Below, piece after piece: positions 18,201-26,340 of a DNA stretch of 64,000 bases (the first letter of the stretch is position 1; each line of letters begins with the position of its first letter). The stretch spans positions 1,240,001 through 1,304,000 of the forward strand of contig NZ_JACBYQ010000002.1 in the NCBI RefSeq assembly GCF_013408295.1. The letters are read 5' to 3'. The stretch is from Psychromicrobium silvestre. Lineage in GTDB: Bacteria; Actinomycetota; Actinomycetes; Actinomycetales; Micrococcaceae. The translations under genes and the position numbers were made by a program. Below the pieces are notes generated by a model that saw nothing but the letters and a program-made list of their open reading frames with translations, was not told the DNA's origin and made no database searches.

Positions 18201-18616
18201 AACTGGAAAGCGTCGGCACCCAGCTTTCGACCGGGCAAGATGGACGCTTGCTGGTGCTCGCCGAACGCGCCGATCCAGGTTGGACCGCCTGGCTCGATGG
18301 TCAGAAGCTCAACTCGGTGACTGGTCCATCGGGCTCAGAATGGGCTCAAGCATTTCAGCTCCCCGCTGGCGGAGGCCATTTGGAGGTGCGCTACCAACAG
18401 CCCTGGGCACCTTGGTGGATAGTGGCCCAGATAGTGGTGCTGGGCCTGACCGCACTGCTCGCTATCCCGATGCCCGCCGGTCGCGGCCGGATCAGTCGAG
18501 TCAGCCGAGCGCGGGGTGCTTCCGTAGCGCCGGAAAAACGAGTTGCCGCGAAAGTTACTGATTCCGGTGGTGCTGCTGAAAGTGATAGTTCCAATAGAGA
18601 TGGTGACGGACAATAA
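15170..18616 (+). CDS. Large membrane glycosyltransferase, GT2 domain plus multi-pass region
   Basis: 1148 aa at most. Residues ~25-260 form a GT-A (family 2) domain: VVVSHNGSAYLPR, VDSGSSD, LHDDSAP, and GGFDPALPGTGDDVDLCWR. This is followed by a membrane segment, then from ~400 a region of about ten or more hydrophobic helices and a Ser/Gly-rich extracytoplasmic portion, one last helix near 1090, and a basic tail. Acts presumably on a polyprenyl-linked envelope glycan; acceptor unknown. The start is unclear: the TTG at 15170 overlaps whiB by 55 bp and no good ATG/GTG precedes the GT motif; a CTG at 15221 overlapping the whiB stop is possible. The stop overlaps the next ATG (TAATG). Confidence 0.85.
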   Translation: MGRSIRTRTSPVTEASSLISEAIRVTAVVVSHNGSAYLPRVLKAIQAQSRAVDRLIAVDSGSSDQSAAILKEALGGANVVQLGGRNTESRAGFGAAVRTGLAELAKVGESPETEFLWLLHDDSAPAPQALGELLRAVERAPSVTIAGCKQLDWDDERSLIDVGLSTSRWGERLTMIELDEQDQGQYDGRTDMFAVNSAGMLVRRDVWQQLGGFDPALPGTGDDVDLCWRNRLAGHRVVVVPSARMSHLRDRPGSLNTAQVARKAEVHLRLKHASWWQLPFFWIGALLGGFWQLLAGILFKDPGHGLRQLLATVAALFRPGAVFRGRSAANRSRRVSRKVIRGLQVSGPDVRSYRRALLESLTETGQDAEDEPLDSAEYVPSGDAQDDFAALSSSRRLWVGSGAVLAVVLLGLVSVVALFRFIGAEALTGGALLPLSSKLSDIWQHATSWWVGLGAGWPGHGEPFDLVLWVLGVLGLGNGSAAVTWLVLLALPLAGLGAWFCAGALSKSRWPRLLAALIWAGAPVLLISLGQGRLGTLIAHLMIPWVFLGFIRAMGAAHRRSAADPASTAALPIGKPGANNTAVRVSWTATAAAGLGLAVLTASAPILLPFAVVMVIFLMVFGGRRARTLWWTLLPSLVLFGPFVASVLDRPRALLADPGLPLAFNNAPSWQQLLGQPILLGSDATVAGASWLPSGFPWAWLAALLIGAPLVLLALAALVWPKRRPATVRVLWLVAVLAIVLGYAVSMIGTALGANDLVTPFSGPAVSVLVFALLGAAMIGLDGVQSWRSAGSSEGKGRGLPRTVAGVLTVLLLISPVLSLSMWLSQNLSGGTAVQTAADRSLPATATDRGLGQDQSRTLVITVGSEGQFSASLMRGGGTTLDALSSIAESQGISGLPGAESISSGDSVDAQLRSAVAAIVAGTGVNPLPQLNGLGVGFVVLRQGDTSAELLASQIDAVPGLATVGPTDQGWLWRVTPEVKTNDSVANASDTVGRVRIEDGKGATVGYLPSELESVGTQLSTGQDGRLLVLAERADPGWTAWLDGQKLNSVTGPSGSEWAQAFQLPAGGGHLEVRYQQPWAPWWIVAQIVVLGLTALLAIPMPAGRGRISRVSRARGASVAPEKRVAAKVTDSGGAAESDSSNRDGDGQ

Positions 18617-20226
18617 TGGCTGAATCCAAAACCCGAGCAGCGGCTAAGTCGCGAACTGTCTTTGGTGTGCTCAGCGGAACAGGTATCGCAGTTCTTGCCG
18701 GTGCTGTGGTGGCCGCGGGCAGCCTGTTCCCGGGTGCTGCAGCGGGTAAATCACTGGAGGCGCAGGCCGCTCAATTGCCCGCCGGCCAGACCATTGCCAA
18801 CTGCGTTGGACCGGCGCAGTTACTGCAGGCCAGTGCAGATGGCACCGATCCGCAGTTCTCAGCCGCCTCTACCAGCGCAAAGAATGAGATCAGCGCGCTC
18901 GTGCTGAGTAACGATAAATCGGTACTGCCCAACAGCGTGTTGAGCTCGCTCAAGGCTGACTCCACGACCGCTCCGCTGGCCAAAATCTCCAGCCAGCCCA
19001 GCAGCGTTCCGAGCGCTACGCCAGGAGCAGCCCCGAGTTTGGGTAAGGCTGCCGCCCTGCAGGCCAAATCGACCAACAGCCCATCGGTACTGCGAGTGGA
19101 CCCGGTCAATGACCAGCGCACGCCCGCCTCCGCCGTTCAGTTGTTCAGTGCGAGCGATGGTGATCTACGAGGATTGGCTGGGAGCAGTTGCCAGTCGCCT
19201 TCCAACGATGCCTGGCTGCTGGGCGCCAGCACCGAGGTGGGGCGGACCGCCGTCTTAAACCTTTCGAATTCCTCCAGCACTCCTGCCACGGTGAACCTTG
19301 ACCTTTACGGCTCAGCCGGGCAGATCCAGAATCCCGGGGCCAAGGGGCTGCTGGTGGCACCAGGAACCAACCGAGCCATTGTGCTGGCAGGCCTGGCTCC
19401 AGGCCAGAAGGAATTGGCGGTCCACCTGCGCTCCACCGGTGGCGCGGTCAGCGCAGTGATACAGCAATCGGTGTTGCGCGGACTGACTCCTGGGGGAGTG
19501 GAGAATCTTGGCACCGTGGCTGCCCCGAACCAGCATCAGGTGATTCCGGGTGTGCTGACCATGGCCCCAAGCCTGGCCAGCCAGATCTCTAGCCAGTCCG
19601 ACTATGCCGACGCGCAGACCACCTTGCAGGTCGCCGTGCCGGGAGCGGCCGATACCGTCGTTCAGGTCAAGGTATACGGCCAGAGCGGTCCGGCAGCCTT
19701 GCCGAATGGTGGTGTCTTCACCGCCAAGGCTGGGGCCGTTTCCGAACTGGCACTGAGCGGATTACCGGCAGGAGCCTACACCGTTGAATTGTCTGCAGAT
19801 GCGCAGATCACCGCTTCGGTGCGCAGCGTACGCGGCAGTAAGACGGGCGAACCGGTTGACCTGGCAAGCAGCGCCGCAGCCACGAAGCTGGCCGATAATC
19901 AACTGATCACCTTGCCCGCCGGAGTCGCTAGCAGACTGGTTTTCACGGCACCCAGCGGAAAAGCAAAGCTTTCGCTGACCCCGGTCCAACAAGATGGGAC
20001 GCTGCAAGCAGCTAAGAGCTTGGATTTGAACGGTGGCACCACGGTGCTACTGGATCCGACTCAACTCGCTGGCGCGGGGGTGGTGGGATTTCTGGTCTCG
20101 GCAAGTGGAGACGCAGCCTACGGTTCGCAGTTGATCAATCAGAAGGGTGGCAACGGGCTGACAATGCTGGCCATCCCGCGGAGCGTGGTCAATCAGTCGA
20201 GCGTACCGATTTCCTTGGGGTACTGA
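18616..20226 (+). CDS. DUF5719 exported protein
   Basis: 536 aa, N-terminal signal/anchor (~17-42, GVLSGTGIAVLAGAVVAAGSLF) and then an extracytoplasmic Ala/Ser/Gly-rich beta-type protein matching the DUF5719 pattern found downstream of the large glycosyltransferase in this family. Function unknown; one-base overlap with the glycosyltransferase suggests the pair works together in envelope glycan assembly. It ends 40 bp before the convergent zincin-like gene. Confidence 0.82.
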   Translation: MAESKTRAAAKSRTVFGVLSGTGIAVLAGAVVAAGSLFPGAAAGKSLEAQAAQLPAGQTIANCVGPAQLLQASADGTDPQFSAASTSAKNEISALVLSNDKSVLPNSVLSSLKADSTTAPLAKISSQPSSVPSATPGAAPSLGKAAALQAKSTNSPSVLRVDPVNDQRTPASAVQLFSASDGDLRGLAGSSCQSPSNDAWLLGASTEVGRTAVLNLSNSSSTPATVNLDLYGSAGQIQNPGAKGLLVAPGTNRAIVLAGLAPGQKELAVHLRSTGGAVSAVIQQSVLRGLTPGGVENLGTVAAPNQHQVIPGVLTMAPSLASQISSQSDYADAQTTLQVAVPGAADTVVQVKVYGQSGPAALPNGGVFTAKAGAVSELALSGLPAGAYTVELSADAQITASVRSVRGSKTGEPVDLASSAAATKLADNQLITLPAGVASRLVFTAPSGKAKLSLTPVQQDGTLQAAKSLDLNGGTTVLLDPTQLAGAGVVGFLVSASGDAAYGSQLINQKGGNGLTMLAIPRSVVNQSSVPISLGY

Positions 20227-20265
20227 GCTGGGCAGGGACTCTTCCGTTATAGCCCGAGTGGAAGC

Positions 20266-20781
20266 TTAGAACCGTCGGGTTCGGCCGTAGAGCGGATCAA
20301 CCGCTTCGGGGCTGAGATTGAGGTACACCGCGACCTGTTCCACCACGGCATCGTGTACTACCTCACGCAGATCCTCATCGCTTTCCACCCTTTGCAAAAT
20401 GGGCCGACGAAAAATCGTAATGCTTGCGGGGGCGGCGTCTTGGGCTGGACGATAGGCAGCAAATGGTGCGCTATCGCCCGAGGCGACCAGTTCTTCCAGG
20501 TTTCCCGGGATTTCCTCCACAGCAAATTGCAAACGGTCCATCGACGCGCCCCAGATATCTTCCAGCCGTTCCGCTGAGTCGACCACTAGATCGTCGAAGC
20601 GTTCCGAGCGGCTGCGGGCTCCGGGGAGCGGAGCTATCAGCAGCGCACCGCGTAGACCACGGCCGTGCCGATCCCGGCGTCGCTCCAGAAAGGATCTGCC
20701 CCCGGAATGTGCTGCCGCTCCGGAGCTTTCGGCGGTTGCGGCGAACCTGAACCGCCATCCTTTTACCTGCTCGAACTCCAT
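20266..20781 (-). CDS. Zincin-like metallopeptidase-family protein without HExxH
   Basis: 171 aa. The C-terminal ~110 residues (FDDLVVDSAERLEDIW...LEELVASGD..., SITIFRRPILQRV..., ...VVHDAVVEQVAVYLNLSPEAVDPLYG) match the small 'metallopeptidase family' zincin fold located beside whiB2 in actinobacteria. Where active relatives carry HExxH, this protein reads VVHDAVVEQV: the Glu and second His are missing. It is therefore probably non-catalytic. The ATG at 20781 has TAGCAT at 20793-20788, 6 nt upstream (leaderless), divergent from DUF3499. Confidence 0.8.
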   Translation of the reverse strand: MEFEQVKGWRFRFAATAESSGAAAHSGGRSFLERRRDRHGRGLRGALLIAPLPGARSRSERFDDLVVDSAERLEDIWGASMDRLQFAVEEIPGNLEELVASGDSAPFAAYRPAQDAAPASITIFRRPILQRVESDEDLREVVHDAVVEQVAVYLNLSPEAVDPLYGRTRRF

Positions 20782-20880
20782 ACTCCGATGCTAGTCCTGG
20801 ATGCCAGATCCAGCGACATCTCCGCCTTCGATCCCGTTCTTGGCGTGAACTGTCTGCGCGGACGGGTAGGCTACATATTC

Positions 20881-21285
20881 GTGGGAAAGATGCGTCAGTG
20901 TTCACGTTCTGGGTGCCAGCGGTCCGCGGTAGCCACGCTGACCTATGTCTACGCGGATTCAACGGTTGTGCTTGGTCCCTTGGCTACCTACGCCGAGCCG
21001 CATAGCTATGACCTCTGTGCGCTGCACGCCGAGCGGCTCACCGCGCCGCGCGGCTGGGAAGTGCTCCGACTGGCAATGCCGGACGGTCCGCCGCCGCCCA
21101 ATCCCGATGATCTCCTAGCCTTGGCCGATGCGGTGCGGGAAGCGGCTGCCGAACCACCCGAGCAGCCCTCAGGCCCTGGCACGGCGCAACGCACTACCCC
21201 ACCTCCGCTGGAGTCTCCTACCGAGCGCGGTGACGGCCCGAGCCACGCCACCCGGCGAGGGCACCTGAGAATTCTCCGGGACTGA
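20881..21285 (+). CDS. DUF3499 family protein
   Basis: 134 aa. Opens with the family hallmark MRQCSRSGCQRSAVATLTY and contains YDLCALHAERLTAPRGWEV; the Cys (two near the start, one in LCALH) and His residues look like a small zinc site. The C-terminus is Pro/Glu-rich and variable. Function unknown. Start at the GTG (20881), 8 nt after TAGGCT; an ATG at 20890 would remove only three residues. An ATG further upstream would overlap the divergent gene and is not supported. Confidence 0.85.
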   Translation: MGKMRQCSRSGCQRSAVATLTYVYADSTVVLGPLATYAEPHSYDLCALHAERLTAPRGWEVLRLAMPDGPPPPNPDDLLALADAVREAAAEPPEQPSGPGTAQRTTPPPLESPTERGDGPSHATRRGHLRILRD

Positions 21286-21308
21286 ATCGAACGCAGTAGG
21301 CTAGGAAA

Positions 21309-21533
21309 ATGTCTCGTCTTCAGAGCAGCTTACTGAGCATCCTGCGCTGCCCAGTTACCGGTTCGCGACTTCACCAGGACAACGATGAGTTGATCGGTGA
21401 ACTGCCCGGCCCCGAACGGCAGCTGCTGCGTTACCCCATTCAGGACGGCATCGCCATCCTGCTACCCACAGAGGCCTATAGCAGCGCCACTGAAGATCGT
21501 CCCAGCACCCCCAGCCATGGCGAAAACGCCTGA
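21309..21533 (+). CDS. Trm112-family protein
   Basis: 74 aa: LLSILRCPVTGSRLHQDNDELI..., ...LRYPIQDGIAILLPTEA, the compact zinc-ribbon-like fold of Trm112/YcaR proteins, which can activate methyltransferases. Only one Cys (in RCPVTG) remains, so zinc binding is doubtful. TAGGCT lies 6 nt before the ATG. The Shine-Dalgarno of ahcY overlaps its stop codon. In related genomes a phosphomannomutase usually separates DUF3499 from this gene; it is absent here. Confidence 0.85.
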   Translation: MSRLQSSLLSILRCPVTGSRLHQDNDELIGELPGPERQLLRYPIQDGIAILLPTEAYSSATEDRPSTPSHGENA

Positions 21534-21542
21534 GGAGCCCTT

Positions 21543-23009
21543 GTGTCTTTCGATTACAAAATCGCCGATATCTCATTAGCCGAAGCCGGTCGTCACCAGA
21601 TTCGGCTTGCCGAGCACGAGATGCCCGGGCTGATGTCCCTGCGCGCGGAGTTTGGCGAGAGCCAACCACTCAAGGGAGCCCGGATCGCCGGTTCTTTGCA
21701 TATGACGGTGCAGACCGCCGTCCTAATCGAGACCCTGGTGGCCCTCGGTGCTGAGGTGCGCTGGGCCTCCTGCAATATCTTCTCTACCCAGGATGAAGCC
21801 GCGGCCGCCGTGGTGGTGGGCCGGGGGACCGCGCAGAACCCGAGCGGTGTTCCCGTCTTCGCCTGGAAAGGTGAATCACTGGAAGAGTATTGGTGGACGG
21901 CGGAACAGATCCTGAGCTGGCCAGGCGCGGACCAGGATCCGGAACTTGGCCCCAATATGATTCTGGACGACGGTGGCGACGCCACCATGTTGGTGCACAA
22001 AGGTGTGGAGTACGAAGCGGCAGGCGGCGTTCCCTCAGCCGCCGAAGACGACTCCGAGGAATGGCAGATTGTGCTGGAACGCCTGCGTGCCGCCCAAGCC
22101 GAGGACAAGCAGAAATGGACCAAAATAGCCGCTCGGATCCAAGGTGTCACCGAGGAGACCACGACCGGCGTACACAGGCTCTACCAGCTCGCCGAACAGG
22201 GCAAGCTGCTCTTCCCCGCCATTAACGTCAATGATTCGGTGACTAAGAGCAAGTTCGACAATAAGTACGGCATCCGGCATTCCTTGCCGGACGGTTTGAA
22301 TCGCGCCACCGATGTGCTGATCGGCGGCAAGGTCGCGGTGGTCTGTGGCTACGGAGACGTCGGTAAAGGTGCAGCCGAGGCGCTACGGGGCCAAGGTGCC
22401 CGGGTCATTGTGACCGAGATAGATCCGATCTGTGCCTTGCAAGCCGCAATGGACGGTTACCAGGTGGCCAAACTCGACTCGGTGCTCGGTCAAGGCGATA
22501 TTTTCATCACCACCACCGGCAATAAAGACGTGATCATGGCCGATCAGATGCTGGCCATGAAGAACAAGGCGATCGTCGGCAATATCGGCCACTTTGATAA
22601 CGAGATAGACATCGCTGGTTTGGGCAGGGTTCCTGGTGTGCAGAAGGTTGAAATCAAGCCACAGGTGCACGAATGGGTCTTCGATCAGGGCGGTGAGCAG
22701 GAGCGTTCGATCATCGTGCTCTCCGAGGGCAGGCTGCTCAACCTAGGAAATGCCACCGGGCATCCTTCCTTCGTGATGAGCAACTCCTTCGCAAACCAGA
22801 CCATTGCTCAGATCGAGTTGTTCAGCAAGCATGGCAACGGCGAGTACGAAGATCAGGTCTATGTGCTGCCGAAGATCTTGGACGAAAAGGTGGCCCGGCT
22901 GCATTTGTCGGCGCTCGGCGTCGAACTGAGCGAGTTGAGCAAGGAGCAGGCCGAATACCTGGATGTGGACGTTGCGGGCCCTTATAAGCCGGAGCATTAC
23001 CGCTACTAA
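21543..23009 (+). CDS. ahcY: Adenosylhomocysteinase
   Basis: Hydrolyses S-adenosylhomocysteine to homocysteine and adenosine, clearing the product inhibitor of methyltransferases; cytosolic NAD-dependent tetramer. 488 aa with [54 protein letters not shown], the NAD site [21 protein letters not shown], and the C-terminal [16 protein letters not shown], which includes the conserved Lys-Tyr end. GTG at 21543 with GAGGAG 5 nt upstream. Confidence 0.98.
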   Translation: MSFDYKIADISLAEAGRHQIRLAEHEMPGLMSLRAEFGESQPLKGARIAGSLHMTVQTAVLIETLVALGAEVRWASCNIFSTQDEAAAAVVVGRGTAQNPSGVPVFAWKGESLEEYWWTAEQILSWPGADQDPELGPNMILDDGGDATMLVHKGVEYEAAGGVPSAAEDDSEEWQIVLERLRAAQAEDKQKWTKIAARIQGVTEETTTGVHRLYQLAEQGKLLFPAINVNDSVTKSKFDNKYGIRHSLPDGLNRATDVLIGGKVAVVCGYGDVGKGAAEALRGQGARVIVTEIDPICALQAAMDGYQVAKLDSVLGQGDIFITTTGNKDVIMADQMLAMKNKAIVGNIGHFDNEIDIAGLGRVPGVQKVEIKPQVHEWVFDQGGEQERSIIVLSEGRLLNLGNATGHPSFVMSNSFANQTIAQIELFSKHGNGEYEDQVYVLPKILDEKVARLHLSALGVELSELSKEQAEYLDVDVAGPYKPEHYRY

Positions 23010-23137
23010 GGATTTCACAGCAATTCGTTGCCGGACTGAGATACGTCATGGCCGGGTTTAAGCTCGGGCATGGGATAAAATAATTGATATACATTTTGCC
23101 GGGAGACCGGTGCGAGCTGCGGCGCGGGGAGCAAGTT

Positions 23138-24415
23138 GTGACTGAAACCACTGAGCAGGCCAAAAAGAGCCGCAAGGGCTGGAAGATCGGCGTTATCGCC
23201 ACGGTCTGTGCCTTGGCGGTCGCTGGCGGGGTAGGCGCGGCCACCGCGCAGACCTGGAACAGCAGCAGCAACGCTGCCTCGGTCGCTTCGGATGCTTCGG
23301 ACGCTCAGAAACCCGCAAACAGCGATCCCAGCTTGGCGGCTCCGGTGATCAAGCCGATGACCGTGGGGGTTACCCCCACCAGTGGTGCCTTGCAGGTCAA
23401 CCCGGCGACTCCCGCCGTCGTCAAAGCAACGAATGGCACGGTGAAAAGCGTTAGTTTGATCAACAACACTTCCGGCGCGGACGTGAAGGGTGCAATCAGC
23501 GCGGACGGCTCCACCTGGACGGCAAGCGAGCAGCTCAAATTCGATAGCGGCTACACCTACAAATTCACCGTGGTGGATCAGGCCAATCACGAAACGAGCA
23601 AGACACAAACCTTTAGCACGGTCCCCGCAGCCAATGAAGCCGACGCCTCAAGCTACACCCCGGACGGCTCAGTTGTGGGCGTGGGGCAGCCCGTGCAGTT
23701 GACGTTTAGTGAACCTGTGCTGAACAAGAAGGCCGTGGAAAAAGCCATTAAGGTCACTTCCACTTCGGGCCAGACCGGGGCGTTCCGTTGGTACGGCGAT
23801 ACCATGGTCCGCTGGCGGCCGGCCGCTTTCTGGAAGGCTGGCAGCACCGTTACCGTCGATATGAAGCTTTTCGGGGTGGACTTCGGAAATGGTCAGATTG
23901 GTAACTTCAACAAAACCATCACCATGAAGATCGGCGATAAGCAGGTTCTTGAAGCGGATGCAGCCAACCACGTTGCTAAGTATTACGTGAACGACAAGCT
24001 GGTCAAGACCATTCCAGTCACCATGGGTGACGAACGGTTCCCCTCCGCCTCCGGTTATCTGGTGGTGCTCCGGGATAAGCAGGACCCTGCAGTGTTCAAG
24101 GCTTCCACGATTGGCCTTAAGCCCGGCGATCCGGCCGACTATGGGGTGATCACGGTGCGACATGCTACCCGGCTCAGCCTCAGCGGTGAGTTCATTCACC
24201 AGGCTACCGACAGCGCCTTGCCCTATATTGGCGTGACTAACTTGTCACACGGTTGCATCGGTATGGACGCCCCTAACGCGAAGTTCATGTTTGATAACTT
24301 CCTGTTCGGCTCCGTGGTGCACGTTATCAATTCACCCAATGAGACCATCGCCAATGACGATGGCTTCGGCGATTGGAACGTCCCCTTCAAGAGCTACGCT
24401 TCGGGAAATGGCTAA
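23138..24415 (+). CDS. L,D-transpeptidase (YkuD) with Ig-like domains
   Basis: Forms 3-3 cross-links or attaches proteins to peptidoglycan, outside the membrane. 425 aa: cationic N-terminus (KKSRKGWK), one membrane anchor (~17-36), Thr/Ser linker, an Ig-like region (~60-250, including FSEPVLNKKAVEKAIKVTS) and the YkuD domain (~265-400). The catalytic motif is SHGCIGM (Cys about 373) in place of the common HGCIRM/HGxxR form. No lipobox Cys. The GTG at 23138 has GGGGAG 7 nt upstream; a start at 23084 lacks one. An AT-rich stretch (GGGATAAAATAATTG, 23070-23084) probably holds the promoter. Confidence 0.92.
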   Translation: MTETTEQAKKSRKGWKIGVIATVCALAVAGGVGAATAQTWNSSSNAASVASDASDAQKPANSDPSLAAPVIKPMTVGVTPTSGALQVNPATPAVVKATNGTVKSVSLINNTSGADVKGAISADGSTWTASEQLKFDSGYTYKFTVVDQANHETSKTQTFSTVPAANEADASSYTPDGSVVGVGQPVQLTFSEPVLNKKAVEKAIKVTSTSGQTGAFRWYGDTMVRWRPAAFWKAGSTVTVDMKLFGVDFGNGQIGNFNKTITMKIGDKQVLEADAANHVAKYYVNDKLVKTIPVTMGDERFPSASGYLVVLRDKQDPAVFKASTIGLKPGDPADYGVITVRHATRLSLSGEFIHQATDSALPYIGVTNLSHGCIGMDAPNAKFMFDNFLFGSVVHVINSPNETIANDDGFGDWNVPFKSYASGNG

Positions 24416-24433
24416 GCCGTAGCGGACGAGCAG

Positions 24434-25231
24434 TTATTCGAAGGGCAGCCTATTGAGCCTGGCCCCCAGCGCGTCCGAGCGGACCTTGGCGGCTATCAGG
24501 CGACGGTAATCACGTTCTCGACGCTCAACACTCAAGGCCACTAAGAACGCATCCGGCATGGTGCCAGCGGGTGGCGGTGGGGAAACCCATCCGCTCGCTT
24601 CGTCGGCTAAGCTGCGAGCCAGATTATCCCGGGAAACTGGGGTCATCTTGGGGGCTTGGTTAAGGAATTGCGAAATCCGGCGGGCAAGTCCATCAGGCAG
24701 CCTGGCAATATCTGCCAGTTGGGACCAGCCCAGCAAATAGGGCGGCGTGCTCAGCCGTAGTTCTGGGGTGGCGGGCACCCGCCCGCGCATTGCGTAGGTT
24801 CCGGCTACCAGATCACCGAGGCGCTTGGACTTCTGATTGAAGATCGACACCAGAAAAGCGATGGTGCCGAAGCTCATGTAGAACTCGAAGAACCCCAGCA
24901 AGCCACGGATTAAGGCTTGCCGGAAGCGGATGGAGCCACCGTCGTCGCGCACCACTCGTAGGCCCATCGCGTACTTGCCCAGCGACTTCCCACGAGTCAG
25001 AGTTTCGAGGGTGACCGGGACAATGACGGTGTAGAAGATCAGTAGGCCGGTAATAATTGCGGTTCCTGCCGCCTGGTCGAGGTTCCGGATGGTCGAGAAA
25101 ATGACGAGCAGGCTGAGAATGTAGAGCAGCACGATGGTGACTACGTCGATCAGGGCGCTTAGGCTGCGGGCCGCAAAAGAGGCAGGCCGTAGTTCCAGGA
25201 CAACCGCTTCACCCGTGACGATGCTGCTCAT
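24434..25231 (-). CDS. RDD-family membrane protein
   Basis: 265 aa. N-terminal RDD domain: LELRPASFAARSLSALIDVV, three to four membrane helices, TRGKSLGKYAMGLRVVRDDGG, and FNQKSKRLGDLVAGTYAM; then a ~120-residue cytoplasmic tail. Function of RDD domains is mostly unknown (some act in ion transport). The ATG at 25231 (MSSIVTGEAV) has TAGGCT (25244-25239) 7 nt upstream. Divergently paired with the SpoIIM-type gene, 57 bp apart, a linkage repeated in many actinobacteria. Confidence 0.88.
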   Translation of the reverse strand: MSSIVTGEAVVLELRPASFAARSLSALIDVVTIVLLYILSLLVIFSTIRNLDQAAGTAIITGLLIFYTVIVPVTLETLTRGKSLGKYAMGLRVVRDDGGSIRFRQALIRGLLGFFEFYMSFGTIAFLVSIFNQKSKRLGDLVAGTYAMRGRVPATPELRLSTPPYLLGWSQLADIARLPDGLARRISQFLNQAPKMTPVSRDNLARSLADEASGWVSPPPPAGTMPDAFLVALSVERRERDYRRLIAAKVRSDALGARLNRLPFE

Positions 25232-25288
25232 GCCGATAAGCCTATGTGACTCTGCCACCCGGACCGAGCCATCCAGTAGGGTGGTGTT

Positions 25289-26281
25289 GTGGATTTGGAC
25301 GCTTTCACCGTGGTGCACCGTGACGATTGGGCCCGGCTCAAAGCGCTTTCCGCGCGCCGTCGGCTGAGCGGACAAGAGGCCGACGAACTGCTGAAATTAT
25401 ACCAATCGACCTCCACCCATCTATCGATGATTCGATCGGTGGCACCGGAGGGTGCGCTTTCGGCCTCGCTTTCCGCCCTGCTAGCTCAGGCCCGCACCAA
25501 GTTCACCGGCGCTCGATCCAATGTCTTTGAGGACATTTCCACTTTCTTCGTGGTCTCCCTTCCCGTAGCGTTTTACCGCTTGCGCTGGCTCACCGTTTCC
25601 ATCGGCGTAGCCTTTGTGCTGATCTCCTTGTTCTACGGGATGTGGGTATCCGGCAATCCTGAGGTGCTCAAGGCGCTCGGCAGCGATGAGCAATTCCGTC
25701 GGTATGTGGAGCAAGACTTCGTTAATTACTATTCAGAGAACCCCGCGGCCTCCTTCACTGGCCAGGTTTGGACGAATAACGCCTGGATCGCGGCTCAATC
25801 AGTGGCCTTCGGTATTACCGGGGTCTTTGTGCCCGCGATGATTTACGGGAACGCCTCAAGTCTTGGCATGTCGGCGGGGGTAATGTTCGCCTATAACCGT
25901 GGAGACGTGTTCTTCAGCTACATTCTGCCGCACGGCATGATGGAAATGACAGCGATTTTCATTGCCGGAGCGGCGGGACTGAGGATTTTCTGGGCTTGGA
26001 TTGCTCCCGGCCCGCGTCGCCGTATCGAGTCCTTGGCTCAGGAGGGGCGCTCGCTCATTACGGTAGCCATTGGCTTGGTTCTGGTGCTGTTGGTTTCTGG
26101 GTTGGTGGAAGGCTTTGTTACTCCTTCACCGCTTCCGGTTTGGTTGAAGATCAGCATCGGAGCGGCTGTTCTCGCGGCGTATTGGTGTTACGCGCTGCTG
26201 CTGGGCGGCCGAGCATTCAAGGCAGGCCGGAGTTCGGACCTCGCCGAGGAGGACGCCGGAGCGACAGTTCCGGCGGTCTAA
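25289..26281 (+). CDS. Stage II sporulation protein M-type (DUF95) membrane protein
   Basis: 330 aa: helical N-terminal region (~1-90, including RRLSGQEADELLKLYQ), then the DUF95/SpoIIM core of about five to six membrane helices with GITGVFVPAMIYGNASSLG and ILPHGMMEMTAIFIAGAAGL. Non-sporulating actinobacteria carry it next to RDD, so sporulation is not implied; the true role is unknown. GTG start 6 nt after TAGGGT (25277-25282), leaderless. Confidence 0.88.
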   Translation: MDLDAFTVVHRDDWARLKALSARRRLSGQEADELLKLYQSTSTHLSMIRSVAPEGALSASLSALLAQARTKFTGARSNVFEDISTFFVVSLPVAFYRLRWLTVSIGVAFVLISLFYGMWVSGNPEVLKALGSDEQFRRYVEQDFVNYYSENPAASFTGQVWTNNAWIAAQSVAFGITGVFVPAMIYGNASSLGMSAGVMFAYNRGDVFFSYILPHGMMEMTAIFIAGAAGLRIFWAWIAPGPRRRIESLAQEGRSLITVAIGLVLVLLVSGLVEGFVTPSPLPVWLKISIGAAVLAAYWCYALLLGGRAFKAGRSSDLAEEDAGATVPAV

Positions 26282-26340
26282 TCCGGTTTCGTGCGGGGTG
26301 GCAGCGCGATCCGGCAGGTTCGGGCGGGTAATCTCGCTGT

